This document shows positions 27,255-36,301 of a DNA stretch of 64,000 nt, one piece after another. The position numbers and the translations under genes are program-made. The notes under the pieces were generated by a model. It saw only the letters and a list, made by a program, of their open reading frames with translations, was not told the origin of the DNA and ran no database searches. This DNA is from JAEZDP01 sp964430855 (GTDB taxonomy: Bacteria > Acidobacteriota > Vicinamibacteria > Vicinamibacterales > Vicinamibacteraceae). Each line of letters opens with the position of its first letter. The stretch's first letter is position 1. Location of the stretch: contig CAYSHC010000005.1 of NCBI GenBank assembly GCA_964430855.1, positions 1 to 64,000 of the forward strand. Reading direction: 5' to 3'.

Positions 27255-28366
27255 CGGCGCCGGACGCAGCGGCCGCCCTGCACCAGGTCGTCCCGCGCTT
27301 CGACATCGCCGGGCGGCTCGTCGACGCACGCCCCTACGGCTCCGGCCACATCAACGACACGTTCGCCGCCACGTACGAGATCGGCGGCGCGCACGTCCGT
27401 TACATCCACCAGCGCGTCAACGGCCGGATCTTCCTGAGGCCCGACGCGCTCATGGACAACATCGCGCGCGTGCTGGCCCACGCCCGCAGCAGGCTCGGCG
27501 ACGGGCCCGACGCGTCGCGCCGCGTCCTCACCCTCGTCCCGGCGCGCGACGGCGCGCCGTTCGTCCGTGACGATGCCGGCGATGTCTGGCGCACGTACGT
27601 GTTCATCGAGGGCACGGTGACCGTGGATGTCGTCGAGACGCCGGCGCAGGCGGAGGCGGCGGCCAGGGCCTTCGGCGCCTACCAGCGGTTGCTCGTCGAC
27701 CTGCCCGGCCCCCGCCTGCACGAGACAATCCCGCACTTCCACGACACGCCGCGGCGCCTTGCCGCGTGCGTGGCCGCCATCGAGGCCGACACGCACAACC
27801 GGGCGGCCGGGGCGCGCGACGCCATCGAATTCGCGCTCGCGCGTGCCGACCAGGTGCCGACGCTCGTCGAGGCCCAGGCCTCGGGCGCCATTCCCGAGCG
27901 CGTGACGCACAACGACACGAAGATCAACAACGTGCTGCTCGACGCCGCGACAGGCGAAGGCCTATGCGTGATCGACCTCGACACGACCATGCCCGGACTG
28001 GCGCCGTACGACTTCGGCGACATGGTACGCACCGCCGCGAACGCCGCCGCCGAGGACGAGCGCGATGTGTCACGCGTGCACGCGCGTGCCGAGCTGTTTG
28101 ACGCCCTCGCCCGCGGGTACCTCGAGGCGGCCGGCAGCTTCCTCACGGCCGCCGAGATCGACCTGCTGCCGCTGGCCGGCCGGGTGATGACGCTCGAGCA
28201 GGGCCTGCGCTTCCTGACCGACCACCTGATGGGTGATGCCTACTACCGCATCGCCCGCCCGGGGCAGAACCTCGACCGTGCGCGCGCGCAGTTCGCGCTG
28301 GTCGCGTCGCTCGAGCGGCAGCACGACACACTCGCGCGCAGCATCCGTCGATACGCCGCGCGGTGA
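27251..28366 (+). CDS. APH-family sugar kinase, N-acetylhexosamine 1-kinase-like
   Basis: The protein has 371 residues in the phosphotransferase (APH) fold. The catalytic loop VTHNDTKINNVLLD and metal-binding VIDLDTTMPGLAPYDFGD closely match the NahK/LnpB type, which phosphorylates GlcNAc or GalNAc at C1. The N-terminal PYGSGHINDTFAATY is the ATP-binding segment. The ATGA overlap with the nucleotidyltransferase gene shows coupling. Aminoglycoside resistance is an unlikely role given this context. The exact sugar is inferred only. Confidence 0.78.
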   Translation: MTAPDAAAALHQVVPRFDIAGRLVDARPYGSGHINDTFAATYEIGGAHVRYIHQRVNGRIFLRPDALMDNIARVLAHARSRLGDGPDASRRVLTLVPARDGAPFVRDDAGDVWRTYVFIEGTVTVDVVETPAQAEAAARAFGAYQRLLVDLPGPRLHETIPHFHDTPRRLAACVAAIEADTHNRAAGARDAIEFALARADQVPTLVEAQASGAIPERVTHNDTKINNVLLDAATGEGLCVIDLDTTMPGLAPYDFGDMVRTAANAAAEDERDVSRVHARAELFDALARGYLEAAGSFLTAAEIDLLPLAGRVMTLEQGLRFLTDHLMGDAYYRIARPGQNLDRARAQFALVASLERQHDTLARSIRRYAAR

Positions 28367-28388
28367 GCCGCGGCGTGCTCCGCGGGTC

Positions 28389-30608
28389 ATGCGGTACCCC
28401 GGTTCCCCGCGGGCCGCGGCGGGCGTATGCTGGCACGTCGTGCCAGCCCTGGACTTCGGCGACGTCTTCGAGCGGCTGCCTGAGCCGTACATGCTGCTCG
28501 ACCGCAGCCTGCGGTTCGTCGCGGCCAACGCCGCGTACAGGCGGGCCACGTCGAGCACGCTCGAGCAGCTCCTCGGCAGGCACATCGCCGAGGCGTTCCC
28601 GAACGACGAACGCGACCTGTCAAACACGCCGCTGCGACGGCTGGTGGCGTCGCTCGAGCGCGTCCGCGACACGGGGGTGCCGGACACGCTCGCCCACATC
28701 GTCTATCGCGTGCGACGGACCCCGGACGGGCCGCTCGAGGAGCGTATCTGGAGCGCGAGCCACACGCCAATTGCCGACGCGGACGGGCGCGTGCGCTACA
28801 TCCTCCAGCACACCGTCGACGTCACCGAACTCCACCGGCTGCGCCCGGCACAACGGGGGGCCGCGCGCGAGCAGCTCGAGGCCGGTGTCCTCCGACGTGC
28901 CGAGGACGTCCAGGCCACCAACCTCGCCCTCGAGGCCGAGCGACAGCACCTCCGCAACCTCTTCCACCAGGCGCCCGGCTTCGTCTGCGTGCTCCGCGGG
29001 CCGTCGCTCATCGTCGAGATGGTCAACGACGCGTTCTACCGGCTGATCGGCAACCGCCCGGCGGAGGGACGGCCGCTGGCGGAGGTGCTGCCCGAGCTGG
29101 CGAGCCAGGGGTACCTCGAGCGGCTGCTGCACGTGCTCGCGACGGGCGAGGCCTTTGTCGGGCGCTCGGTGCCGGTGGTGCTCCAGCGGCCCGGCGCGGA
29201 TGCCGGCGAGCAGGTGGTGCTCGACATCGTCTACGAGCCGATCTTCGACGGGCGCGCCGAGCCCACGGGCATCTTCGTCCAGGGGTACGACATCACGCTC
29301 CAGAAGCGTCTCGAGGACGAGCTCGAGCTGCTGCTCGAGCGCGAACGCGCGGCGCGCGCCGACGCCGAGAGCGCGCGCGTGCAGGCCGAGCGCGCCAACG
29401 TCCTCAAGGACGAGTTCCTCGCGACGCTCTCGCACGAGCTCCGGACGCCGCTCAACGCCGTGCTCGGATGGATCCGCCTTGCGCGGACACATCCGCTGGG
29501 CCCGGCCGACACGGCGCGGGCGCTCGAGACGATCGAGCGCAACGCCGCCGCGCTGGCGCAGCTCGTCGAGGACGTCCTCGACATGTCGCGCATCGTCACG
29601 GGCAAGCTCCGGCTCCGCCTGGCCGAGTGCGACGCCGCCGACGTCGTGCGCCGCGCGATCGAGATCGTCACGCCGGCGGCCGATGCGCGGCAGGTGGCCA
29701 TCCGCGTGGCGCCGATGCCGGCGGCGCCCATGGTCGGCGATGCCGATCGCCTCCAGCAGGTCGTGTGGAACCTGCTCTCCAACGCGATCAAGTACACGCC
29801 GTCCGGCGGCCACGTGGACGTCGCGCTCGACGCTTCCCCGGACGCTGTCGCCATCACGGTCCGTGACGATGGCGACGGCATCGACGCGGCGTTCCTCCCG
29901 CTGCTGTTCGATCGCTTCCGCCAGGTGAACCCGGCGTTCGACAGGAAGCATGGCGGCCTCGGCGTGGGCCTCTCGCTCGTGCGGCACCTGGTCGAGGCGC
30001 ATGGCGGCGAGGTGTCGGCGGCCAGCCCCGGGCTGGGCCAGGGCTCGACCTTCACCGTCCGCCTGCCGACGCGCGTGCAGGGCGGCGCCGACGAGGCACC
30101 CGAGGCGCCGGTGATGCAGGCTGCCGGCCCGGACGAAGCCATCAGGCCCGTGAACGTCGAGGGCCTGCGCGTGCTCGTCGTCGAGGACAACGCCGACGCG
30201 CTCGACCTCCTCCAGCACGTGCTGGGCTCGGCAGGCGCCAGCGTCAGGGGCACCTGTACGGCGGCCGAGGCGCTCGAGGCGCTGTGGATGGATCCTCCGG
30301 ACGTCCTGGTGAGCGATCTCGGCCTGCCCGGCATGGACGGCCTCGAGCTGATCCGGCGGATCCGCGCGGCGTGGCCCCGCCGCGGCAGCGATGTGCCCGC
30401 GATTGCGGTGACCGCCTACGCCCGCGCGTCGGATCGCGAACACGCGCTCGAAGCGGGCTACCAGCGCCACCTGGCCAAGCCGGTCCGCCCTGGCGCCCTG
30501 CTCGCGGCGATTGCCGCCGTCGTGGACAGGCGCTGGACGAGTCAGCCGCCGGGGAGCGTCGGGGCCGTGATGACGCCGTCGCCTCCGCGCACCGGCGCGA
30601 CCACCTGA
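28389..30608 (+). CDS. Hybrid sensor histidine kinase (PAS-PAS-HisKA-HATPase-REC)
   Basis: The protein has 739 residues and is cytoplasmic. Two PAS domains come first (DFGDVFERLPEPYMLLD onward, and FHQAPGFVCVLRGPS onward), then a coiled coil. The H-box is FLATLSHELRTPLNAVLGW with H349, followed by an ATPase domain (N-box WNLLSNAIKYTP, GLGVGLSLV). The receiver has D643 in VSDLGLPGMDG and a lysine in HLAKPVRP. The start is uncertain: ATG 28389 is used, and GTG 28440 right before the first PAS would also fit. The 3' end overlaps the convergent serine-hydrolase pseudogene by 67 bases. Confidence 0.85.
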   Translation: MRYPGSPRAAAGVCWHVVPALDFGDVFERLPEPYMLLDRSLRFVAANAAYRRATSSTLEQLLGRHIAEAFPNDERDLSNTPLRRLVASLERVRDTGVPDTLAHIVYRVRRTPDGPLEERIWSASHTPIADADGRVRYILQHTVDVTELHRLRPAQRGAAREQLEAGVLRRAEDVQATNLALEAERQHLRNLFHQAPGFVCVLRGPSLIVEMVNDAFYRLIGNRPAEGRPLAEVLPELASQGYLERLLHVLATGEAFVGRSVPVVLQRPGADAGEQVVLDIVYEPIFDGRAEPTGIFVQGYDITLQKRLEDELELLLERERAARADAESARVQAERANVLKDEFLATLSHELRTPLNAVLGWIRLARTHPLGPADTARALETIERNAAALAQLVEDVLDMSRIVTGKLRLRLAECDAADVVRRAIEIVTPAADARQVAIRVAPMPAAPMVGDADRLQQVVWNLLSNAIKYTPSGGHVDVALDASPDAVAITVRDDGDGIDAAFLPLLFDRFRQVNPAFDRKHGGLGVGLSLVRHLVEAHGGEVSAASPGLGQGSTFTVRLPTRVQGGADEAPEAPVMQAAGPDEAIRPVNVEGLRVLVVEDNADALDLLQHVLGSAGASVRGTCTAAEALEALWMDPPDVLVSDLGLPGMDGLELIRRIRAAWPRRGSDVPAIAVTAYARASDREHALEAGYQRHLAKPVRPGALLAAIAAVVDRRWTSQPPGSVGAVMTPSPPRTGATT

Positions 30609-31747
30609 GTCGACACCAGGTCCAGCAGGCGGCGGCGGTGGCCGTGCCGTTGGTCGCTCACCTCCGGCGACGACGTCGCGACGACGACGAGATCGAGGTC
30701 GCGGAAGACCATGATGTACTGCCCGCCGTAGCCCCAGGCGAAGCAGGCGGTCGCGCCGCCGAACGCACGGATCCACCAGCCGTAGCCCTACTCGCGGTCG
30801 GGATCGAACCGCGACCGCGTGCGGGGCGTGCACGAGGCCTCCACCCAGCCCTCGGGCAACAGGCGCGTGCCCGCGGCAGGCGCGTCTGGAATCACGTCGA
30901 CCGGTCCCGCGGGCGGCACCACGCCGTCGCGCAGGTACAGCTCGCCGAGGGCCGCCATCTGGCGGGGTGTCAGCAGCATGTCGTTGCCGCCGAAGTAGAT
31001 GCCGCGCGGATCGCGCGGCCAGCGGGCCAGCGTGAAGCCGAGCGGCCGTGTCAGCGCATCGCGCGCGAACTGCCACGTGCTGATGCCGGTCGCGGCGGTC
31101 AGGACGGCCGACAGGACGTGCGACGTCCCGGTGCTGTATTCCATCGACGTGCCGGGGTCGGAGACCATCGGCCGCGCGAGTGCCGAGGCGACCCAGTCAC
31201 GGCGGCGGACCCAGGCGCCGTAGTTCGGCCCGCTTGTCGAGGCCAGGCCCGTCTGCATCGTGAGCAGGTGCTCGAGCGTAATCGTCTGCTTACGCGGGTC
31301 GTCGGCCCGGCGCAGGGCCGGAAACCAGCGGGTGATGGGCGTGTCGAGCGGCGGGAGGTGGCCGCGGGCGATGGCCACCCCCACGAGCGCCGTCAGCACG
31401 CTCTTCGACGCCGACTTGATGTTGGCGGGCGTCGTCGCGCGGACGCCCGGCGCGTAGTGCTCGACGACGAGGCGTCCCTGCCAGCTGACGAGGAGGCTGC
31501 GCAGCTGGGGGAGGGCCGCAGCCGCCGTGGCGATGGCTGCGGCGTCCGGCGCGCGGGGTGACGAGGCAGGTGGGGCGTCCCCGGGGAGCGCCGGCACCGG
31601 CGGCAGGCCCTGGAGCTGCCCGGTGCGTCCGCTGCCGAGGAAGGAGGGGCGAGGCAGGCCGGCGAGGGCGGCGAGGGCCAGCGCGACGGCCGTCGTGGCG
31701 ACCGCCCACCCGCGGCGGGCCCGCGACGTTCGCCAATCTGCTCGCAC
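30542..31747 (-). pseudogene. Serine hydrolase (class C beta-lactamase/DD-peptidase fold) interrupted by an amber codon
   Basis: The frame from GTG 31747 encodes a membrane or signal segment. It then encodes a serine hydrolase with SASK (Ser-x-x-Lys nucleophile), the YST equivalent of Tyr-x-Asn, and GGNDMLLTPRQMAALGELYL. After 319 residues (…RFDPDRE) a TAG stands at 30788-30790. The same frame continues for 82 more codons as GYGWWIRAFGG, FAWGYGGQYIMVF and so on, to TGA at 30542. The family expects YGYGWW, so a single Tyr-to-TAG change is the simplest explanation. The truncated form would lack the C-terminal strand and its third active-site motif. It may be a real null allele or a base error. 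TAATCT lies 6 bases before the GTG. Confidence 0.8.
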
Positions 31748-31798
31748 TGCAGTAGATTACAGCCGCACCGGACATCCCCTCACCGAGAGGTGCCTGCC

Positions 31799-32377
31799 AT
31801 GATTGCTGTCGTTGCCATGACCCTCGTCCTTGCTGCCGCGCCACAGGAGGTGGCGGCTGCGTCCCCGACGGAGGACGCGCGGATCGCGGGCGCGCTCCAG
31901 GCGGCGCCAGCCGACCGCCGCGACGGCGCCGCGGTGCTCGCGCCCGGCCCGAACGGCACGCTCGTCGAGCTGCGCGCCGGCACGAACGACCTGGTCTGCG
32001 TGGCCGACGACCCGGAGAAGGACGGCTTCGAGGTCGTCTGCCATCACAAGGACCTGGCGCCGTTCTTCGCGCGCGGGCGACAGCTGCTTGCGCAGGGCGT
32101 GACGGGCCGCGAGCGCGAGCAGGCCAGGTGGAAGGAGATCGAGAGCGGCGCGCTCGCGATGCCCCGGGAGCCGCGCGTGTCGCACGTCCTGACGGGCACG
32201 CGATTCGATCCGGCGACGGGGACGGTGGAGAACGCCTTCCTCCGCTGGGTGATCTACGTGCCGTTCGCCACGGCGGAGTCGACGGGCCTGCCGACGTCGC
32301 CGGCGCCGGGCGTGCCGTGGCTGATGTTTGCGGGGACGCCGGGCGCCCACATCATGATCACGCCGCCGCGGCCATGA
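31799..32377 (+). CDS. Conserved-looking secreted protein of unknown function
   Basis: The protein has 192 residues. It has a short signal peptide (MIAVVAMTLVLAAAPQEVAA), then a mature part containing two cysteines (DLVCVADD and EVVCHHKD) that may form a disulfide, and a hydrophobic C-terminal third (VIYVPFATAES, GVPWLMFAG). No enzymatic motif is recognised. GAGAGG lies 8 bases before the ATG at 31799, which decides this start over the in-frame GTG at 31790. It is divergent from the serine-hydrolase pseudogene, sharing a 51-base promoter region. Confidence 0.65.
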   Translation: MIAVVAMTLVLAAAPQEVAAASPTEDARIAGALQAAPADRRDGAAVLAPGPNGTLVELRAGTNDLVCVADDPEKDGFEVVCHHKDLAPFFARGRQLLAQGVTGREREQARWKEIESGALAMPREPRVSHVLTGTRFDPATGTVENAFLRWVIYVPFATAESTGLPTSPAPGVPWLMFAGTPGAHIMITPPRP

Positions 32378-32509
32378 GCGGCCGTGCGCGTCCGTGCCGG
32401 CTGGACGCCCTGTTTGTGCGCGCCGCTGCGTTGCGCCTCTCTCCTGCGTTGGCCGTGTGCGTGGCGCCGGGACGTGCACCGGTGGCAGAAGCGGCGTCGT
32501 TCGCGTGAC

Positions 32510-32578
32510 GAGACCTGACCCCGGATGGCCCCGGGGCGAGACCTGACCCCACGAAGACCAATGACAAGACCTGACCCC
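32510..32578 (+). repeat. Family 1 repeat, triplet array upstream of ggt (cluster A)
   Basis: The 13-base core GAGACCTGACCCC occurs at 32510-32522 and 32538-32550, and as AAGACCTGACCCC at 32566-32578. The starts are exactly 28 bases apart. The spacers differ in sequence. The triplet occupies the 5' region of the gamma-glutamyltransferase gene. Confidence 0.9.
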
Positions 32579-32584
32579 GTAAGA

Positions 32585-34282
32585 ATGCTGCTGGTGGCGG
32601 CGCTGGCATGCGCCGTCGGCTGCACCGATCGGGCCGAAGTGGCGGAAACCGCCGCCGGCCCGGTGCCCCTCCCCGTCACCGGCCGCTCGATGGTGACGAC
32701 GCGCTACGGCATCGTCGCGGCGAGCTCGCCGCTGGCGGCGCGCGCGGGCACGCTGATGCTCGAGCGAGGCGGGCACGCCGTCGACGCGGCGATTGCCGCC
32801 AACGCCGTGCTCGGCGTCGTCGAGCCCGCCATGAACGGCGTGGGCGGCGACCTGTTTGCGATCGTCTACGACGCCAAGACCGACACGCTTCATGGCCTCA
32901 ACGCCAGCGGGTGGGCGCCGGCCGGGCTCACGGCGCAGATGCTGCGCGACAAGGGCCTCACCGAGCTCGAGCGCGACATCCACTCGGTGACCGTGCCGGG
33001 CGCCGTCGCCGGATGGGATGCGCTGCGCAGTCGCTTCGGGCGGCTGCCGTTCCGCGACATCCTCGGCCCGGCCATCCGCTACGCCGACGAGGGCTTTCCG
33101 GTGTCGGAGATCATCGCCGGCGAGTGGGACTTCTGGAAGGAGATCCTGACCAGGACGGAAAACGCCAGGGCCACCTACCTCGTCGACGGCGTGCGCGCGC
33201 CGGCCGCGGGCGAGATCTTCAGGAACCCGGACCTGGCACGCTCGCTGCGGCGCATCGCCGACAACGGGCGCGACGGCTTCTACCGCGGCGAGACGGCCGC
33301 CGCGATTCTGGCGCTGTCGCAGTCGCTCGGCGGCACGTTGACCGCCGCCGACCTGACCGAGTTCGAGGCCGAGTGGGTGGCGCCCGTCGAGACCGACTAC
33401 CGCGGATGGACCGTGTCGGAGATTCCGCCGAACAGCCAGGGCATCGCCGCGCTGATGATGCTCGAGATCATGGAGCGATCGCCGCTCGGCGAATTCGGCT
33501 TCCACAGCCCCCGGGCGCTGCACACGATGATCGAGGCGAAGAAGCTGGCCTACGCCGACCTGCTCCGCTACGTCGGCGATCCGCGCATGGCCGACGTGCC
33601 GGTCGAGACGCTGCTCTCGGAAGGGCACGCCGACGCGCGTGCCGCGCTCATCGACCCGGACCGGGCCGCCTGCCGCGTCGAGCCGACGGAGGTGCCCGGC
33701 CTGACGACGTCGAAGGGCAACGACACGATCTACCTGACGGTCATCGATCGGGATGGCAACATCGTCTCGCTGATCCAGAGCATCTTCCAGGCGTTCGGCA
33801 CGGGGCTCGTGCCCGACGGCACCGGCTTCTCGCTGCACAACCGCGGCCAGCTGTTCACGCTGGAGGCGGGACACCCGAACGAGCTCGCGCCGCGCAAGCG
33901 GCCGATCCACACCATCATCCCGGGCTTCATGCGCAAAGACGACGTCCGCATCGGGTTCGGGATCATGGGCGGATGGAACCAGGCGCAGGCGCACGCGCAG
34001 TTTGTGTCCAACGTCGTCGACCACGGGATGAACCTCCAGCAGGCGCTCGAGGCGGGGCGCTTCACGAAGGCGACATTCGACGGCTGCGACGTGCAGATCG
34101 AACCGAAAGTGCCCGAAGCCACGCGCGACGCGCTGACGGCGCTCGGCCACGAGCTGACGGTGGAGGGGCCGCGGACGGGCATCTTCGGCTGGGGGCAGGC
34201 CGTGATGAGCCGCGGCGACGGCGTGCACTTCGGCGCGTCCGACCCGCGCCACGACGGCGCCGCCATCCCTGAGTCCCCCTGA
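32585..34282 (+). CDS. ggt: Gamma-glutamyltransferase family protein, lipoprotein-like
   Basis: The protein has 565 residues, starting MLLVAALACAVGC with a near-lipobox cysteine. It is an Ntn-hydrolase of the GGT family. VVEPAMNGVGGDLFAIVYD belongs to the large subunit. The predicted autoprocessing nucleophile is T381 in KGNDTIYLTVID. Small-subunit motifs are LHNRGQLFTL and KRPIHTIIPGF. It would transfer or hydrolyse gamma-glutamyl groups outside the cytoplasm. The frame is open further 5' through the family 1 repeats, which would add RDLTP-like codons. The ATG at 32585 directly before the signal peptide is preferred. Confidence 0.87.
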   Translation: MLLVAALACAVGCTDRAEVAETAAGPVPLPVTGRSMVTTRYGIVAASSPLAARAGTLMLERGGHAVDAAIAANAVLGVVEPAMNGVGGDLFAIVYDAKTDTLHGLNASGWAPAGLTAQMLRDKGLTELERDIHSVTVPGAVAGWDALRSRFGRLPFRDILGPAIRYADEGFPVSEIIAGEWDFWKEILTRTENARATYLVDGVRAPAAGEIFRNPDLARSLRRIADNGRDGFYRGETAAAILALSQSLGGTLTAADLTEFEAEWVAPVETDYRGWTVSEIPPNSQGIAALMMLEIMERSPLGEFGFHSPRALHTMIEAKKLAYADLLRYVGDPRMADVPVETLLSEGHADARAALIDPDRAACRVEPTEVPGLTTSKGNDTIYLTVIDRDGNIVSLIQSIFQAFGTGLVPDGTGFSLHNRGQLFTLEAGHPNELAPRKRPIHTIIPGFMRKDDVRIGFGIMGGWNQAQAHAQFVSNVVDHGMNLQQALEAGRFTKATFDGCDVQIEPKVPEATRDALTALGHELTVEGPRTGIFGWGQAVMSRGDGVHFGASDPRHDGAAIPESP

Positions 34283-34286
34283 GTGG

Positions 34287-34488
34287 GGGGTCAGGTCTCG
34301 ATTTGCGTGGGTCGGGGGTCAGGTCTCGATTCGGGTGACGGTGGGGTCAGGTCTCGACACGGGCGGTCACGCTGTGCGCGCCGCGTCACGCCAGCGGCGT
34401 CGATTTCACGGGTCCGGGTGTTGCAGGATCTGCAACAGCCTCGCGTCGGGACCTGACCCCAAAGGGCTTGATCTCGAGACCTGACCCC
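34287..34488. repeat. Family 1 REPIN-like inverted element (cluster B)
   Basis: Three inverted cores GGGGTCAGGTCTC (34287, 34315, 34343; 28 bases apart) face two direct cores (34448 as GGGACCTGACCCC and 34476; 28 bases apart). Between them lies a 6-bp stem hairpin, GTTGCA/GGATC/TGCAAC (34420-34436). The element fills the 222-base gap between the convergent ggt and yvcK genes. Confidence 0.88.
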
Positions 34489-34504
34489 AGGTCCCAGGTC
34501 GCCG

Positions 34505-35470
34505 CTACCAGAGCAGGCGGCGGGCCAGGACGCCCCACATCGCATACGCCAGCCGCCGCCGGTGGTGACGCGCGATGCTGCCCATCCAGAACGGGCCCTG
34601 CACGACCTCGGTCTCGGGCGGCACGTCGCCGAGCGGCAACGGACGCTTGTGCTCGGCCGCGTACCGCTCGAGCACGTCGGGCCCCGGCCGCGACGTGTTG
34701 AAGATCACCGTGTCCACGGGACGCCCGATCGCCGCCGCGATGCGGTTGACCGCCTCGCCGGCGGTGAACTGCTCCATGCCGCGGCCCTCGGTGAGCAGGT
34801 TGGCCACAAACACCACCGGCCCGCGCACCTGCGCGATGGCGTCGGCGACGCCCTCGACGAGCAGCGGCGGCATCAGGCTCGTATAGAAGCTCCCCGGACC
34901 GATGACGATGGCATCCGCGCGGCTGATCGCGTCCGCCGCGGCGGGATGAATCGCGACGGACGGCTCCAGCCACACGTCCTTGATGCAGCGCCCCTCGCTC
35001 ATCCCCCCGTCGACGGCGACCTCGCCGCTCGACGTCGTCCCGTCGTTGTAGGACGCGCAGAGGCTGGCGGTCTGGATGGTGACGGGCCAGACGTAGCCGC
35101 GACACCCGAGGACGGCCCGCAGGCCGTCGACCGCCGTCAGGAAGTCGCCGCTGAACTGCTCCATCATCGACAGCAGCAGGTTGCCGCCCGTGTGGCCACC
35201 GAGGCGCTGGTGCTCGAGCCTGGGCAGCCGGGTCAGCAGCACCTTGCGCGCCTCGGCCTCGTCGCGCGCGAGGGCCAGCGCGCACTTCAGCACGTCGCCG
35301 GGCGGCAGCACCCCCAGCTCGTCCCGCAGGACGCCGGAGCTCCCCCCGCTGTCGAACATCGTCACGATGGCGTGCACCTGCAGCCACGGGTTGGCCTTCA
35401 GGCCGCCAAGCAAACTCGGCAGGCCGGTCCCGCCACCAAGACATCCGACGTGCAGCTCGCGCAGGCGCAT
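34505..35470 (-). CDS. yvcK: YvcK-type gluconeogenesis factor (CofD-like fold)
   Basis: The protein has 321 residues, starting MRLRELHVGCLGGGTGLPSL. Hallmarks are GGGTGLPSLLGGLK, TMFDSGGSSGVLRDELGVLPPGD, GHTGGNLLL and VIGPGSFYTSLMPPLL. Bacterial YvcK proteins bind UDP-sugars and couple central metabolism to envelope synthesis, while archaeal CofD uses a related fold in F420 synthesis. The length fits YvcK (about 320). No rapZ or whiA homologue is adjacent. The frame is open to 35542, but the glycine-rich motif fixes the ATG at 35470. Confidence 0.9.
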   Translation of the reverse strand: MRLRELHVGCLGGGTGLPSLLGGLKANPWLQVHAIVTMFDSGGSSGVLRDELGVLPPGDVLKCALALARDEAEARKVLLTRLPRLEHQRLGGHTGGNLLLSMMEQFSGDFLTAVDGLRAVLGCRGYVWPVTIQTASLCASYNDGTTSSGEVAVDGGMSEGRCIKDVWLEPSVAIHPAAADAISRADAIVIGPGSFYTSLMPPLLVEGVADAIAQVRGPVVFVANLLTEGRGMEQFTAGEAVNRIAAAIGRPVDTVIFNTSRPGPDVLERYAAEHKRPLPLGDVPPETEVVQGPFWMGSIARHHRRRLAYAMWGVLARRLLW

Positions 35471-35532
35471 CGCGTGCCGATTGTGTTCCCGGCCGGTCGC
35501 TCGGGGCAACCCGGGGACGCGCGTCCAGCCTG

Positions 35533-35538
35533 TACACT
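35533..35538 (+). promoter_or_regulatory. Predicted -10 element close to a start codon
   Basis: TACACT ends 7 bases before the ATG at 35546, with no Shine-Dalgarno sequence, at the head of the TPM-LemA operon. It suggests a leaderless transcript. Confidence 0.35.
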
Positions 35539-35545
35539 GCATGAC

Positions 35546-36301
35546 ATGGCCGACGGTCCTTCACCGATGCGCAGCGCACAGGCGCTCGCGGCCGACCTCC
35601 AGTCGATCTTCGGGCAGCGGCTGCGCACGGTCGTCATCTACGGCGCCCACGCCCGCCCGCACCTGCGCCCCGTGCGCGTCCCCGTGCAGACCGCCGCGCT
35701 GGTGGACGAGATCAGCTACGCCGACCTGTCCGCGTGCGCGGAACGGGCCGACCGATGGCTCAAGGCCGGCCTCGAGGTGCCGCTGCTGCTCCCCGCGCGC
35801 GAGTTCACGCGCGCCCTCGACGTGTTTCCGCTCGAGTACGGCGACATCATCGAGCACCACGTGGTGGTGTTCGGCGACCACCCCTTCGCCGGGCAGCTCG
35901 TCGCCGCCGACGACCTGCGCCGCGCCTGCGAGGTGCAGGCGCGCGGACACCTCATCCACCTGCGCGAAGGCTTCCTGCTGGCCGGCCACGACGCCGAGGC
36001 CCTCGCGCGTCTGGTCACCGCGTCGGCCGGGCCCTTCGCCTCGCTGATGGAGGCGTTCACGCGCGTCACCGGCGGCCCCCGCGACGCGACACCCGCCATG
36101 ATGGCGGCCCATGCGCAGCAGGCCGCCGGCCTGCCGGCCACGCTGATCGAGCGGCTGCTCTCGATCGAGGAGGACGCCGCACTGGACGCGGCGGAGGCCG
36201 TCCAGCTCTATCCGCCGTACCTGGACCTGCTGCACGCCCTCGTGGCGTTCGTGGACGCCTGGCACCCCGACGAGGCCGCCCCGGGCGCCACATCCCGATG
36301 A
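35546..36301 (+). CDS. Nucleotidyltransferase-fold-like protein of unknown function
   Basis: The protein has 251 residues, starting MADGPSPMRSAQALAADLQ. The N-terminal half (LRTVVIYGAHARPH, LPLLLPAREFTRALDVFPLEYGDI, HHVVVFGDHPF) has the layout of minimal nucleotidyltransferase domains, without an obvious catalytic Gly-Ser pair. The C-terminal half is helical. No signal peptide is seen. It is the first gene of a coupled run, with the next gene's ATG overlapping its stop codon (ATGA at 36298-36301). Function unknown. Confidence 0.6.
   Translation: MADGPSPMRSAQALAADLQSIFGQRLRTVVIYGAHARPHLRPVRVPVQTAALVDEISYADLSACAERADRWLKAGLEVPLLLPAREFTRALDVFPLEYGDIIEHHVVVFGDHPFAGQLVAADDLRRACEVQARGHLIHLREGFLLAGHDAEALARLVTASAGPFASLMEAFTRVTGGPRDATPAMMAAHAQQAAGLPATLIERLLSIEEDAALDAAEAVQLYPPYLDLLHALVAFVDAWHPDEAAPGATSR

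Noticed and set aside
27251..28366. Aminoglycoside-resistance phosphotransferase
   Set aside because: The active-site loop and the coupled nucleotidyltransferase point to a sugar 1-kinase and not to antibiotic modification.
30788..30790. Amber recoding (pyrrolysine) in the serine hydrolase
   Set aside because: TAG is the normal stop of several neighbouring genes, and the family expects tyrosine at this place, so a nonsense change or base error is simpler.
32510..34488. Regularly spaced repeats as a CRISPR array
   Set aside because: The repeats are only 13 bases with 14-16-base spacers, copies occur in both orientations, and no cas gene is present.
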